Part shown: positions 25,380 through 38,475 of the stretch, piece after piece
How the letters are laid out: every line of letters begins with the position of its first letter
Numbering within the stretch: position 1 is the stretch's first letter
NCBI RefSeq assembly: GCF_022539665.2
Contig: NC_081336.1
Location: 9,524,778-9,588,777 of the forward strand
Reading direction: 5' to 3'
DNA: 64,000 nt
Source: Daphnia carinata
Taxonomy: Eukaryota > Arthropoda > Branchiopoda > Diplostraca > Daphniidae
Notes under the pieces: generated by a model
What the model saw: only the letters and a program-made list of their open reading frames with translations
Databases searched by the model: none
What the model was told of the DNA's origin: nothing
Program-made: the position numbers and the translations under genes

Positions 25380-27130
25380 TTATTTGGCATGGTTGTCACT
25401 TTATTTTAGTTCCTATAGTAGCAGATAGTTTCAGTATGATGGAAGGCTGGTCACATGTTGGGTGTGGGTAACTCTTGAGGTATGGCCTTAGATGCATGCA
25501 ACCTACCTTTGCAAGTTTTAGAAGTTTTGTGGTAATTCCTTAAAATCATTGAGGCCTCTGAACTGTTTTAGGTTTGAGTGGAGTTTAGGCAGAGGGAGAG
25601 TTAGTCAGTGTGAAACCAAACAAAATTACTGATGAATTCTTGTTGGGTGGTTAGCAGTAATGGATAGTTGAAACATGGCATATATTTTTGTTTTAAGGAA
25701 ATTTTACAAATTGTTTTGATTATTAATGTTTGGTAGGTTTTTTATTGTTTCCTGAAGTAGTAGATGGTTGCTGTTTGACGGAAGGCTGGTAAAATGTTGG
25801 GTGAGGTGAGCTGTGGAGGTATGAACTCGAATGCACAACTAATTTTGGCCTGGAGTGTTGGTTATGAAGCGCATTGCGAGTTTCACAGGAATATCTTCAA
25901 AGATTGGCCCTTCTGAACTGCACATGAAATATAAAAAAAAATCATCTGACTAAAGAAACTGTTTTGCCATACCACCAGTGATTATCTTTTATTATTCATT
26001 TTATTGCATTTTGTGAGTCAACAGTTCTAAGAAGTTAAATGTTTTATGGTTGTCATTTTTTATTAATTTCGAAGCAGGAGATGGTTCCCGGTTCGACGGA
26101 AAGCCAGTCGCATCGTGATCAAGGGAAGGTGTAAATGTATGGCCGTAAATGCACTCGGCCTACATTTGCAGGTTGAATAAGTTTTATGATTTTTCTTATC
26201 ATTCTGGTCTCTTCCGTGCTAATGTCTAGCTATGAAATATTCCGTGTGATCTTTTATTATTTTCTTTTCTTTTGGAGGCAGGATTTGGGGGGTCTGAACT
26301 GCGTTGTAGGTTTGAGTACAGTTCAAGCAGAAGGGGTTTGGTCTGTATCAAATCAAACGTAATCCAGGATGAATTCTTTTCGGTTGGTTATCAGTTATGG
26401 GTAAGCGAAACGTGGTACGTACTGTTCATGTTCTGTTTTTAGAAATTTTGTGTAGTTATTTTTAAATCAATTATTTTTCTAATTTCCTTTTGATATCTAG
26501 TATTTTTCGGTGGTCAAGGTCCAAGCAAAAAGAAAGCTTACCCAACGTAGACACCAATAGACGGTACGGGGGCATGTGGTTTCAACCATCCAAATACGCC
26601 ATGAATGTTATCGACTAAATTAGTTATCGTAGGTATAGTATTGTTTTTGTTCACTGAAATTTTGCACGCTTCTTCGTGCTATATCTAAATAGGAAACATT
26701 CCGTGTGATTATCTTTTTTTATACGTATTTTGTTTCATTTCTTGAGGCAGAGTAGGTCTATCAAATAACTTGAATGGTTGTCTAATTTTTATTAGATCTC
26801 GAAGCAGTAGATGGTAATGTATGAAGGACAGCAAATTTTATGGGGATACCCTCGAGTCATAAGGCCTATCTAAACCGCGTTGCGAGTTCAAGAAACTTCA
26901 GGCAGAAGGAGAGCTGGTCGGTGTGACAAACGAAAGCGCAGAAGAATTCTTGTCGGTTACCATTCAGGGGTAATTTGTGATGTGGTCACTGTTGCTATTT
27001 TAAAAATTACTGTGTTTTTATCTTTTATCCCTCTGCAGTTTATTTTTAATACTCTGTTGCGTCGACGAATTGGAACTGGTTACCAACCATCGAATGGAGC
27101 GGAATGTGGTTTCCATCATCCAACTACCCC
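25380..27130 (+). repeat. Diverged array of about four 330-365-bp repeat units
   Basis: Two recurring modules alternate. Module A, GAAGCAGTAGATGGTT with GACGGAAGGCTGGT and then a TATGGCCTTAGATGCA-like word, occurs near 25420, 25755, 26070 and 26805. It is usually preceded by ATGGTTGTCA(C/T)TTTTTATT. Module B, a GTTTGAGT...CAGGCAGA(A/G)GG...GATGAATTCTTGT(T/C)GG word, occurs near 25570, 26310 and 26890. Spacing between A modules is about 330-350 or twice that. No long ORF runs through the array. It may be an old tandem repeat or a repeat-containing non-coding RNA gene. Confidence 0.6.
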
Positions 27131-27399
27131 TTCATTATTCTTCAGTATTTATAATATATGAAACGTTAATACCTGCTGTGTATACCATAACTACAATGAG
27201 ACTGTTTTTTTAAATGCTGATATGAAGGTTGTTTACTGTATATCAAATTTCCTGTTCTAATTGAAGTTGTGATCAAAAACATTAGGTTTGTGTTTCCTCA
27301 TTTGCGATAGTCAAAATAAATTTGGGCAAAACAACAATTTAGCGTACTCGTACACTATTTCTATTCGGGAACAATTTTCCCCTATATTTTTTTCAATTT

Positions 27400-27682
27400 T
27401 ATAGTGTATGGAAATTATTTCCCCCAAAAATTATTCAAATTTAAAAAAAAAAATTTTCGGTTTTTTTTTCCCGAAATTTTTTTTCCCAAAAATTTTTTTT
27501 TGCTGGAAATATTTTTGCTGGAAAAATTTTTTTCCGGCCAAATTTTTCGTTCATGCCGAAATTTTTCGAATTTTCAACCAAAATCAATAAAAAACCACAA
27601 AATTGTGTACGTAGGCTTGAACCCTAGACCTTTGACTTACCATACCGCAGCTCTTCCACTGAGCTACCACTGATACAACATT
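27400..27682 (-). mobile_element. tRNA-headed SINE-like element
   Basis: On the minus strand the head at about 27682-27600 has an A-box (TAGCTCAGTGGAAGAGC) and a B-box (GGTTCAAGCC) in tRNA order, but the anticodon arm does not pair, so it is not a working tRNA. The remaining 200 bp is a low-complexity tail of alternating A and T runs (AAATTTTT, GGAAAAATTT). Confidence 0.6.
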
Positions 27683-27739
27683 ATACTTCGGATCTTCATC
27701 ATAACATAAAACCCTCAAGGTATTTAAAATTTTTTTTAA

Positions 27740-28165
27740 GTCTCGATTTTTGCATCCAGGGGCCTATCATGGTTCAACGGACGGACGATAGCCTGGAAAC
27801 TTGACGGTGGACCAGTCAGAGCCTTCCTCAAGTTCCCCTTTACAAGCGGCCACGTTGTGGTCTGCAGAACCCGGCTCACCTGCCCTAGAAAATCCGTCTG
27901 AGTCCCGGCCAGGCGCCCCACTCCAAGTGGCCACGTGGTAGCCTGCAGAATCAGGCTCAGGTGCCAGTGGTCAGGGAAACCAGTCCCAGCTGCCCTGACG
28001 GAGTTCCCATTTACATGCCTAACAGGCATTTGTGGAAGTAATATTATAGAAACGGACAACATAATATTTATGTTGGCTTTACAACACAGTCTCTTTCGGG
28101 TATCGATCCCTGTATCTACGGCGTCGTACGCCGATGCTCAACCATTGAGCTATGGATTACGTATT
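27740..28165 (-). mobile_element. Second tRNA-headed SINE-like element with internal 100-bp duplication
   Basis: The head at about 28160-28090 (minus) carries TAGCTCAATGGTTGAGC and the B-box-like GGGATCGATACCC. The body contains two related blocks, at about 27835-27880 and 27925-27975, both reading GCGGCCACGT(T)GT.. / GTGGCCACGTGGT.. followed by CTGCAGAA. It is adjacent to and in the same orientation as the preceding SINE-like element. Confidence 0.5.
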
Positions 28166-29530
28166 TTTATGTTCGATTTTTTCTTCAAAATTAAAGACTA
28201 ACTTTAATACTTAAAAAATTTTGTAGCATGGTTGTAGGTAAACTAATACTTCACTTGACCTTCACGTTGTACGCCGTACAGTTTAGTCTTTTGTTTTGTT
28301 ATTACCAATCTAGGAAAAAAATGTTTTCATTATGAATGAGTGAATAATTTCACCGGAGTTTTGAATCAAACGCAACCAACATCGTTAGTAGGCGCGCTAT
28401 CACAAAGCTATTGAACTTTTGATTGAATTAGACAATTCATATATATTTTCGTCAGTTTAACATTAGCTGCCAATAGACAGCGTTATCATACAGTGCCTGC
28501 TGAAAACAAGGAAAAATAGTGAGAATTCATATATAACACAGAGCCCAAATTAATAATTTACACATTTAACTTTGGAATCAAACAATAATTCCTTTTGTTA
28601 CATCTGAAACGGAATGTGAAACACTTGCTCATTTTCCACACCCTTAAGCCACAGCTTCTTACGTTCATCTCTTCTACAATGTATAGAAGTCAAGCAAGCA
28701 AGCAGCCAACTGGTGTTTCACTATAGCTATTCAGGTTTGGGCATCATTAACGCTTACAGAAACTTTACTGTAAATTTGCATTACATTGGCCAAATAGTGT
28801 GTGGAGACTAATTTCTCCAATCTCTGATCACTATGTTTAAATACCCGCACAAGTTTGGCTTTCTCTCTGTCACGTTGTTCATTTCAGGATAGAGACGACT
28901 GAGTCCCAATTACTTCATTAAAAGACCATACTGTAAGGATACAATACACATAATATCTATATTAAGATAATAAAACAGAAGCAAAAAGATACCGCTTCCT
29001 TTGCAATGTTTATATCTTCTTTATAGCTTTAGGTTTCTTTTAAAGCAAAACACAACACACAATGATATTTTAACAACTTTGATAGCACCGAATGACGGCA
29101 GAGGCAACAATAGATCGAGAACTGTAATAATAAACAACGCCATCTAGCGTTAATTTTAGAGCTAGTTTATGGCGCCTTTATTAATTCGAAACAAAAATTA
29201 TTTTCAGAGTACAAGTGGTTACAGGTTTGTTTTCTATATAGAACTAGTCTAACGTATTCATCTCTAGCCTTGAAATTCGGGAGCCTTTCATGGCATCTGT
29301 AGCAGGTTCGAGAGCTTTTACGGTTAATCGATTTTTAAACATGAACGGTCAAAAATGGACACGTTAACATCTTGGTTTGAAATGGCTAATTAAACATGAT
29401 GAAAATAAATCACGTTGTACAAAAAAAACCTCGGTAACAAGAAGACTTTCTCCTAAGTAAAATTATATGCTTCTTTTATTGTGTACTTTAAATTAAGAAA
29501 ATTTCATTTAGGATGGTGTTTCGAGTGGTT
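28166..29530. other. Intergenic region with no gene seen
   Basis: A/T-rich sequence with no convincing open frame. It contains one more CGCCATCTAGCG word at about 29139, like the MITE ends at 24051-24278. The end nearest 29530 should be the RNase T2 3' UTR. Confidence 0.5.
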
Positions 29531-30584
29531 CTATACTTTTTGGTGAAACATTCGTTTATGCTGTCTGCTGGTTTTGATGAATGAGGCTTTTCCTGGGTAA
29601 ATAATGAGTTTGTTGGTGGGACAGTTCGTCGTACTTCGCACACCTCCTATTTGCTGGTTATGTTTGCAATCTACTAGAGCCATGTCTCGTTGAAAGCACA
29701 GCCTGATCTCTGCCAGGTAAATGTTCCCAGTATCCTATTCACAAAGAAGCTGGTTTTACTTTACACACTAGAATATTGACAATAATGAAACATTACTTTG
29801 TCATATTCACAGCTAAGGGATGGAATAGCTCCAATTACATCTTTTAATGCTTTATGAATCAATGTCACATTGTATCTTGTTGACATTGACGGGACAATCA
29901 TATGCTGTGACAAGATCTTGGTTATGTGGTAATTTTTAACCTGTAGACAATATTTTTATGATTATTTTTGGATGGATCAATATAGATGTACAACTAACCC
30001 ATTGAATCCCCTGATTAAAATAGAGTTCTTCAGATCCAAACTTGGGATCAAGTGCAGCACAAGTTCCATGCTTTTCCCATTCGTGTTTCCACAGGGAATC
30101 GTCGGTATCGTTTCCGTGAATGTTTGGCCAGACTTTTAACAGCTGCGGTCGGAGAGTTCCAAGTTTATCCGGATTGAATATCCAAGTCTTGTTACAAAAG
30201 AAAGGTCCCTCTTTGCCCTCCTGATTCGGCCTGCCAAGGTGAAATAACGTTTTTTAAGGCTTTCTTTCATCGCCGTGTAAACGAATATCCTTACCAGATG
30301 CCGTGGACAGTCCAAACGTGATGCTCGGGCAAGATGCAGGTATGGCCTGGCTTGCCTTCTTTCCAGATGAGACATGTCGTCACAGGCCAATGTACAGTGA
30401 AAAGGAGCGAGTCCCATTCAGACAAAGATACATCAGTCCGGACAACATCAAACATTACCCTACGATGCAACAATGTATTAGGTGAGAAAACAATCTTTAA
30501 TTATTGTCAAATTTACCTAGCCTGAACTTGAGGTTGAATCACAGCTAACACACATGCTGCTACAATAAATTTAAGAGTTGTCAT
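29531..30584 (-). CDS. Secreted ribonuclease T2 family enzyme
   Basis: Acid endoribonuclease of lysosome, gut or extracellular space that cleaves single-stranded RNA through 2',3'-cyclic phosphate. The first exon (30517-30584) encodes a signal peptide (MTTLKFIVAACVLAVI). Exon 2 (30295-30459) gives FTVHWPVTTC and ends in WTVHGIW, the first catalytic segment CAS I with its His. Exon 3 gives LWKHEWEKHGTC, which is CAS II with the second His and the acidic residue. The last exon gives GNIYLAEIRLCFQRDM, a conserved C-terminal strand of the family. Phases agree across introns, so the gene looks functional. The Drosophila counterpart is RNaseX25. Confidence 0.93.
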
Positions 30585-31424
30585 AACGAAAGCTGTTCAA
30601 ATCGCACTGTTTTCGTCGTACGAAATGCGACAGTCTTTCGTCTTTGTTAACGCCGTTCCAACTTTTATTCGTTTTTATTTCCCTTCCTATCGCCGTTGGC
30701 GCAAAACCGCAACCAATCAGAACAACTCATTCATAGCCCACGTGATCCATCTGGCATTTTCGTAATTGTGCGGGCTATGTGATTTCCTGTAAAATTAGGA
30801 CTTGCATGAAGATGCAGTAAACAAATAGTTGGGAGTCAGGGTTATGTGAGATAGTTTACATCATCGATCAGCTTGTGTTTACGTGCTCCCCAACGACCTA
30901 TAGCATGTCTTTACCATGTAAGATTTGAATTGCTGCTTGGATTGGTATTTCCTGTGGTGGTTTGATTAGATTGGCAGTACAAGCATATTTTACTGTTTTT
31001 GGAAAGGAATTTTGGTTCCAGTTAAAAAGTTTGATAATGGAACTATCAATTGGGACAAGGATCTTTTCGTGGGCACAAATGTTTGTAGTTTCCAAGTCAG
31101 CGAGTTCTGGGTCTATTAAGTTTGATTTTACTAGGCATGTCTGCAAACTAGGCTTGAACTAATGAGCAACCTTTTCTTTAGGTATTCTGAAAAGATGCAT
31201 CCCATTTACCTAAGGATAAAAAAAAATAAAGGATAAAGGTAATAATTGTTTAATATACAATATTTATTTTTATTAACAATAAAACCAATGTGACAGTAGG
31301 TAAACAAATGTCAATAGTGTAGGATTCTCACGACTCTGCCGGCCAACAAAATAACAATACTGTATAACATTAATACGATCTTATAATTTTAATACTTGTA
31401 AATTTAACGGTATCCTTTCCTTAC
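30585..31424. other. Intergenic region
   Basis: Promoter side of RNase T2 and the 3' flank of the ankyrin-repeat gene. An 82-codon minus frame at 30898-31146 has no recognisable domain, and I do not call it. Confidence 0.5.
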
Positions 31425-34400
31425 TTAGTTACTGCTTTTGCTATTAATTAAATTTTTTTGGTTGTTGTTGTTCAAATTCAATTTAGGCAGGATGATTCGT
31501 CCATTTTCAGTCGTCGACTTGGCCGTTCCATTGCTCGTATTACCAGATAATGGCTGCTGATTGACTGGCTTGTGATGTTTGTGATAAGGAACTGTAACGG
31601 TAAAACAAATTAAACCAACTGTCATTAAAATATTAAAAAATTGTTGCATTTTATTACTAAAAGCAGCGCAGGGTACACCCGTATAGCAGGCGGGCGGCAA
31701 GGTCGTGTAGGCGTACATGGCGTGATTGCACCGTTGTGTAGTGTGTGTGCATTTATCAACTGGTAACGTCCTACTTCCAGTCATAGACTCTGATCCCGTT
31801 TCACCGTACATTGCAACTCCACTGCCCGGCTTTTGCTGGACATCTTCACGTTCTGTTGGCGAATCCACTAGGGGCAACAATGTTCGCCCACCTTGCACCA
31901 ATCTCAGCTGATCTGTTGATAAACAATTTAAAAGCAATTTGAAGTATGGAGAAGAGCATAAGATCTTACTGTAAAGGTAAACTTCAAGTTGTTGAAAGGA
32001 ATACGATCCATCGTAAGGACGTAATCCGACAGTAACTGCATCTTTCCTAAATCCATCAATGAGCCGTTTGGCAAACACTTGCTCATTGGCCTGTCCGATG
32101 CGAATTTGCATTTGCTTCAAATCCAGCAATTGTTGGAAGATTTTCCTCTCCAAATTGTACCTTTTTCCATGATAATTAATTTAATATTATCAACATGTCA
32201 CTTAAAATAAATTGCAAACCTTCGTGTTTTGGCTTGGGCTGCGCGGACGACTGAGATCGGAATTTCCGCTTTGTACTTGACACGTTCGTTGGCGTTTGAT
32301 GTTGCCGGTGGATTGGGAGATGATCCATCATTTTCTGCATGGCGTTCGGATTTGGTCCGTCTCAAGAGAAGAAACGTCCGTTTCCTACTCGACTCGATTT
32401 CATCCATCAACGGGGAATGGATCGTCGTTTGATTATTCAAACTACCCGACGACCGGTTCGAATTCGTTTGATTCAAGTTGTTGCTCTGATTCACATCGTT
32501 GTCTTCGCACAGAGGAGGTGGGGACATGCGGATGTGGTCCAGCATCGTTGCCGAATCTGTCCGTCTGACAACGGCCGATGTCTTGGTATCTTCTTCCGAA
32601 CGGCCGAGTAAGTCACTGAAACCGGAATCCTTTTGGCCGGAGCTTTCCGTCCCAACGTTGGACATGATGGACTGCGATCGGACGGCCAAATCGCTGACGA
32701 TTTCATTCAATTTGACTATGGGCTCTAAATGGACAGTGTCGATGTTGTTCAATCCGCTGCTGCCTTTATCTCGTCCGCTTCCATCGGCCCCACTGGCGCC
32801 TGTACCGGGGGCGCCACCATCGGACACGTACTGCGATAAATTGGGTCTCTGTTGTGGATGATATCGCGTCAGATGTTGTTCATCGTCACTTTCCGATCCG
32901 GAATCATCCGAGTAACGCTGACGAGATTTCCATCTGAGTTCTTCATCGTTGGGTGGCGGCCGAGGGTCCGTCAGCGATCGTCTTTGTTGTGCACGACGTC
33001 TGATCCTTCTGCGACGCAATCCACTCTCCGTTTCTCCCAGTCTCATATCAGCACTCGACAGCTGGACCTTTTTTTGCCAATTTAATTTTTAATATTTTAA
33101 TTTAAATTAATCAAAACTAAATGAACCTCTGCTCCATCTCGATTTTCGCTGAAAAAAGATTCTTCCACTTGGGTTTGAGTGGCACTATCTTCCAATCGAC
33201 TCACTGTCCGGCTCTTAGGACCAGTCAAATGTGGCAGGTGAACCATCGAAGATCTACCGGACAATTGGCTATCGGTCGGATAGTCCATCATCTCGGCGTG
33301 ATTATGAACCAAAACAGACACTCGCCTCTGATTCTCTGTGTACGCCCTTATTTTCCCATTCAAATCATTTAACAAAATCTAATTTTAAAAAATTAGAGTT
33401 AATAAAAGTGTTACTGGCTGAGGGCCCGTTGCAGTGCCCGACTGTCAGTGAGTTTGGCGGCGGCCAGTCCGCCGTGCAGTTGGAGGAATTTGGCGCAGCC
33501 GCGATTGCCGCGACGCAGGGCGGCATCCAACGGCGTAATCAATTGACCGCGGGCTGTGCGCATGATGCAATTGATTTCCGCTCCGTGATCGATCAATATC
33601 TGTGAAAACCACACGAAACATTAGTTTGAGCAGCAATGAACATGCCAGCAATGTTCAAAACTATTGCTGGCATTTTTTTTTTATTGGACGGACCAATAAT
33701 AACCCCCTTGGGAGTACTACGTAGGCCATACTTGTACTAAAATATTATGGCAAGGTTTTGATGTTGAACAACAACTAGCAAAGTTAATGACCTTCTCCCC
33801 CTTCCCTTTTAATGATTGGCCCATATGCAAGAATTGCGTGTGCAACGTTGCCTACGAACCCGTTGACTGGAACACATACGGGCAATTGCCCGTATACGGT
33901 TCCACTAGAAAGAGGGGCCCATTAACTCATAGTCAATAAATCACGGCCGCTATTTATAAATATGCTAATTTGCTATCAATCGATACGTTACGCAAGTGCG
34001 TACCTTGCACATTTCGACGTTGTTGTTGATGGCCGCAATGTGCAATGGACTTCGGCCGTCGTTATTGACCACGTGAGCGCCGCTCATGGCCATCCCGCTG
34101 GCCACCGAGCTGCTCCCGCACGCCGATTGATCCCCAAATTGCTGCTGTTGCCATTGGCGCAAGATCCAAAGGACGAGATCTTTACGGCCGCAGGCCACAG
34201 CTTCGTGCAGAGGGACGTCCCCCTTCGTGCTGCGTATCCACAAATCGGCTTGATGCTGGACAAGCAGCCGCAATGTTTCCGTCTGTCCTTTGGTAGCTCC
34301 GCAATAAGCCGGCCTGTAATGATTCAAATTTTAAAAATTAAAAACAAAAAAATAATAAAAATAAAATTGAAATTTACGTTCTGCCTTTTTTGTCCTGATG

Positions 34401-36311
34401 ATTGGGATTGGCGCCGCAGTCGAGTAAAAGTTGTGCGCAATCGGCGTGTCCCAGAGTGACGGCGTAGAAGAGGGCGGTGCATCCGTTGGCGTCGACCAGG
34501 TCGACTTCAGCACCGCAAAGGGCCACTAGGGTCTCCAGACAGTCGCTGTGTCCCCGACTGGCCGCACAGTGCAGAGCTGCAACTCACAAAAATCGAAAAC
34601 AAAAAATGTCGTAGCTATTCCCGAAATTTCAAATAACACACGACATCAATCATCGAACGTCTATCTGGCCTACACAAATCATTGGGATGGGACGAAAATA
34701 AAGAGTTGCTATTATTCAATCGTTTTTGGCGCAAGAGAAACACGGACATTTCACATCATTGGAAACGGGTCACGTGCGCATCCTATTGCCCTGGGGCCCC
34801 AATGTCCTGGCGGATTGTTACGAAAATTGCTTACATGGAAAGGTAGTGCGATTGTTGCGGTCCTTTGGCAAAAATATGTCAATAAAGAATGTGAAAATAC
34901 AAGACACGGGTGCTAATAAATACGAAACCGCTCTCTTCCGTGATGCCACCATGTAAACAATTCCCCCCTCTCTTTGCGAAAGGACCGCAGTCAGAGAGAG
35001 GATGGACGCGTGACTGGCAAAGCCATTGGCCAAGGACATAATCCTCGTACTACGATCGACTTTTACGATCCTCACATAAAAAAAAAAAGCAGGAAACTCA
35101 AGGTCGACGTCCTTATTGTTATAACCTTTGATTTCAACTGCATTTGCTTGTTTTTAATGATGTTAAAGAAATAGATTTTTGAGTGTACCGGTAAGTCCGT
35201 CCTTATCGGCGGCCATAACAGAAGCTCCTGCATTGGACAAGGCTAAAATGGCATCGGCGCTACCTGTACATAACAAAACAACATGGTTACACATACATAA
35301 TCATTAATTTGATGCACGTCAAAATGGGCTTCCGTTCCTAGACGCACTTTGCGTCTAACCCCCCGCCCGCAGAGCAAACAACCAAACCGGCCATTAGGCA
35401 CTACGGGCTCTTATCATCCATCAATCGATAAACCCTCGGACCCCTTTCCCCCGAAAAGAATAAGATGCAACTCCTCCCCTTCAAAATGTTTAGTAATTTA
35501 AGAAATGGCAGCAAACAACAGGTTATTTAAATAAATGCAAAGAAAAGGACGGACGGAAGTAAATAATAAATAGAATAAAATACCGGAACTAGCGGCCCAG
35601 AGAAGAGGTTGGCGTCCGTCACGATCGATAACGTCCACTGGCACGCCATGGTTGATGAGTTTCTTCAGAGCAGAGAGGCCCGTGTACCTTTGGCTGCTGC
35701 CCGGCCCACCCAAAGGGCCGCCCGCGCTGCCCATCATCTTCTTGCTGCTGCCGCACATTTGCGCAGCGTAGTGGATCGGATAGGCACCGTGGATGTCCTC
35801 CACAGACGCCTCGGCTCCAGCGTCCAGCACAACGTCCAGCGCTTCCAATTCGCCGCAAACGGTCGCCCAGTGAACGACGGAATGGCGTTCGTTGTCCAGC
35901 AGGTTGACTTCGGCTCCGTGGTCCAGTAAATAGCGCAACATGATGCGATTTCCAGCGATGACGGCCAAATGCAGCGGAGTGTATCCTTCCTCGTCCGGCT
36001 GATTGATGAGAGCTGGATTGGCTTTCAGTAATAACTGGGCAGCATCGACTGACGTGTTTTCCGCGCAATAATGCAACGCTGTTTTGCCCGTCCGATCGCT
36101 CTCCTTCACGCACATTGGCTATTCATTTAAAAACATGTATTTTTTTAGAGAGAATTTGCAAATGATGAATTAGAATGTGTGATACCTTGCGCTGGATAAG
36201 ATGGCGAATTTGTTGGGTATCGCCTTGTTGACAGCTGTACATCAACGGCGAAACGCCTTCCATCGAGGCCCTAGACGGCCTTGGCGCGCTTATTCGGCTG
36301 ATTGGATTCAT
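31425..36311 (-). CDS. Large ankyrin-repeat protein
   Basis: Multi-exon gene, starting MNPISRISAPRPSRASMEG at 36311. The N-terminal half, encoded from about 36311 to 33411, is a series of ankyrin repeats: GKTALHYCAE, GYTPLHLAVIAGN, HSVVHWATVCGE, GAYPIHYAAQ, GRQPLLWAASSG, GCTALFYAVTLGHADCAQLL, GDVPLHEAVACGR, GRSPLHIAAINNNVEMCK and a diverged final LITPLDAALRRGNRGCAKFL. The C-terminal half is Ser/Arg-rich and probably disordered. It includes a helical block KIFQQLLDLKQMQIRIGQANEQ followed by VGLRPYDGSYSFQQLEVYLY (about 32159-31970), which looks like a conserved domain I cannot name. One intron near 33380-33410 has an uncertain acceptor. Ankyrin repeats mediate protein binding, so a scaffold role is likely, but the family is not identified. 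Confidence 0.75.
33876..33895. repeat. Perfect 20-bp palindrome in an intron
   Basis: The sequence ATACGGGCAATTGCCCGTAT equals its own reverse complement. It lies in the intron of the ankyrin-repeat gene between the exons ending at about 34004 and starting at about 33603. Confidence 0.85.
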
Positions 36312-37358
36312 CTTTTTCCTATTATGATCAATTCATAAATTAAAAACAATCAAATTGAACCGTCCTTTAATCCCATTAAATAGCCGATAAAGCAATCAAA
36401 CGCAAACAACTCTAGGGGTGGATCGATAAACTAAACAAGGTCGATAGTTTTTTTTTCGCTTCTTTGTTAGCGAGTTAAAATGCACAAACAAACGCACGAC
36501 ATACCGAATGTGATGTACGCATAAAAAAAGAACGAGACCCTCTGAATAGACTTAAAGTCTTGCCGGAACAAATGGCCGATTGTTCCACACGATGTACATA
36601 ACGCAGCGTGACACAAACCGATTTATCGATCTGATTGTTTGTTTGTGTTTTACCTCAGTTAGCAAGATCTATAGACATACCCAACCCCCTACTTTTTATT
36701 TTACTATTCCATGTTGTTTTTTTTTTTTCGCCATCGTAAATCGCGTTCCAGGCTATTTTTTATTTGTTTTTCTATCAGGCCCATGACAAAATATTCGTGC
36801 GACACGTAATGGCACGTTTTGCTTTTTCTATTACTCCCGTTCTATCGTTTGGGCTGATCAAACTTGAAAGCGATTACACCTTAGATTTCTACTACATTGT
36901 TTTGACTAAATAAAAGAATTTCACTCACCGATTTTCGTTTGGAACAATGCGTCGAAGAAACAAATGATTTCAACCGTCACTGCATTGATGGCGATTTGTT
37001 AACATCCTTTGATTTTGTTTTCTATTCCTTTTCAGATGATGGAGGCAAATGTTTCTTTTGCCAACAGAGACACACACGAAGACACACACACACACCGACT
37101 AGTTGGATTCACTGGACACGACCTACTGACACGGAATAATTTTCTTAGCTACCAACATAGGACGAGGATGAAGAAAATCATTTCAACGTCAGCGCGCAGG
37201 TATTCTCTTACCTTCACAAGTTGGCGTTGCTATGGAAACGTGACTACACACAGTCCCTCACGTATCACACGCATCTTATTCGATTGCGAGTGATGATGAA
37301 ATCAATCCATCTAATCATCTCGTGTAATGATGGACCAAGTTTCATTATGACCAACGTA
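36312..37358. other. Upstream flank of the ankyrin-repeat gene
   Basis: No gene seen. It should contain the promoter and perhaps a 5' UTR exon: a plausible minus-strand donor lies near 36930 (CTCAC on plus). A short CA repeat sits near 37085. Confidence 0.5.
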
Positions 37359-38431
37359 TTATACCAAGGGATTAGCAGGGATTAGACATTGATTCCAATC
37401 AGGCCAAAACATTTCCTTCATTCGTTCGCAATATCCTTTTAAATTAATCAATTCACCTGTTTTCATATCAAATTTTAATTTAATCAAATTCTAATTAATT
37501 TAAAAGTATTTACCGATGAAAAGGGGCTCGTAAGGGCAGCCCGGACTGTTCCACAAGATTTGGGCTAACATTCCAAATATGGCGCAATCGACTTCAATCG
37601 GTTGGTCCCCCATCAAAAATGGCTTCGTCCCTGAAAAAAAATAATGTGATTTAAAAATGATGCCGGTGGGCCTAAATTTAAAAGTATACCTAGATAATTA
37701 GAAATGGCCCGCAGATCCTTCAACCCCATTTCCATCACTTCCGATTGGCTATGACGGCCAATGCCTTGAGCTGAAACTTGAGATCTCACTCTGCTCACTA
37801 CGATGGGTCGTAAATAACGAACAGCGAAATGCAAATCAGTTTGAATGAGAGGTAAAGAACTGCCTCCATTGTAAATCCATCGCCACACCAACATGACCCA
37901 ATAAAGATGGTCTTCCGCCATGATTTGAAACGCTCTCGCGATCGCCTTGTCTTCAATTGATAAATGAGGGCTCAAGTCCTTGTGAAACGTTTCGGATAGC
38001 AATTCAATGCACAGCTGAGAGTCGCCCATCTTCTTTCCGTTCAATGTAATCCAAGGTGTTTTACCTTTGGGTCCCATTGGCTCTTCAAAATCATTCTGCA
38101 TATTAAATCGAGTTAGAAAAATGAATTATCAAATTTAAATTGAATTTACCTGGTACGGAATGCCGGCCATGCGGAGGTAAGTTTCTAATTTGAGAGCAAA
38201 TGGAGAGATACATGGCGTGATTTTGCCTCTCTTCAACTGATGGAGGATAACTACATCTTTCCTTTCTACAGCAGCCATTTTGTCTTTATTACCAAGCGAG
38301 ATAACAAACGATAAGAGCATAATCAATGCACCTACGCTGCTTACCAGTTTTACTATTGCTTTTGATCTACATCTGAACAGCCTTTTCATACATTTAAATT
38401 CTTTTTTTTGTAGAGGATATTGGAACATCAA
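37359..38431 (-). CDS. fax: Failed axon connections (fax)-like protein, copy A
   Basis: Member of the FAXC/fax family, glutathione-S-transferase-fold proteins related to metaxins. In Drosophila, fax acts in axon development with Abl. The N-terminus has a basic segment then a membrane helix (VKLVSSVGALIMLLSFVISL). This is followed by the thioredoxin-like half with VVILHQLKRGKITPCISPFALKLETYLRMAGIPY, TPWITLNGKKMGDSQLCIELL and AIARAFQIMAEDHLYW. The GST-C-like half contains GIGRHSQSEVMEMGLKDLRA, then TKPFLMGDQPIEVDCAIFGM and WPDWNQCL near the end. The final exon joins in phase and ends at TAA 37359-37361. The start could also be an internal Met a few codons in. It sits head-to-tail with copy B. 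Confidence 0.88.
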
Positions 38432-38475
38432 ATTTAAAGCGAAATGTAAAAGAGGTTAACTAATGCTTAAATGAT

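Noticed and set aside
27600-27682. Possible tRNA on minus strand
   Set aside because: D- and T-arm boxes are present but the anticodon stem cannot pair and the acceptor stem is absent.
30898-31146. 82-codon minus-strand ORF
   Set aside because: Isolated, no domain recognised, no neighbouring exons in phase.
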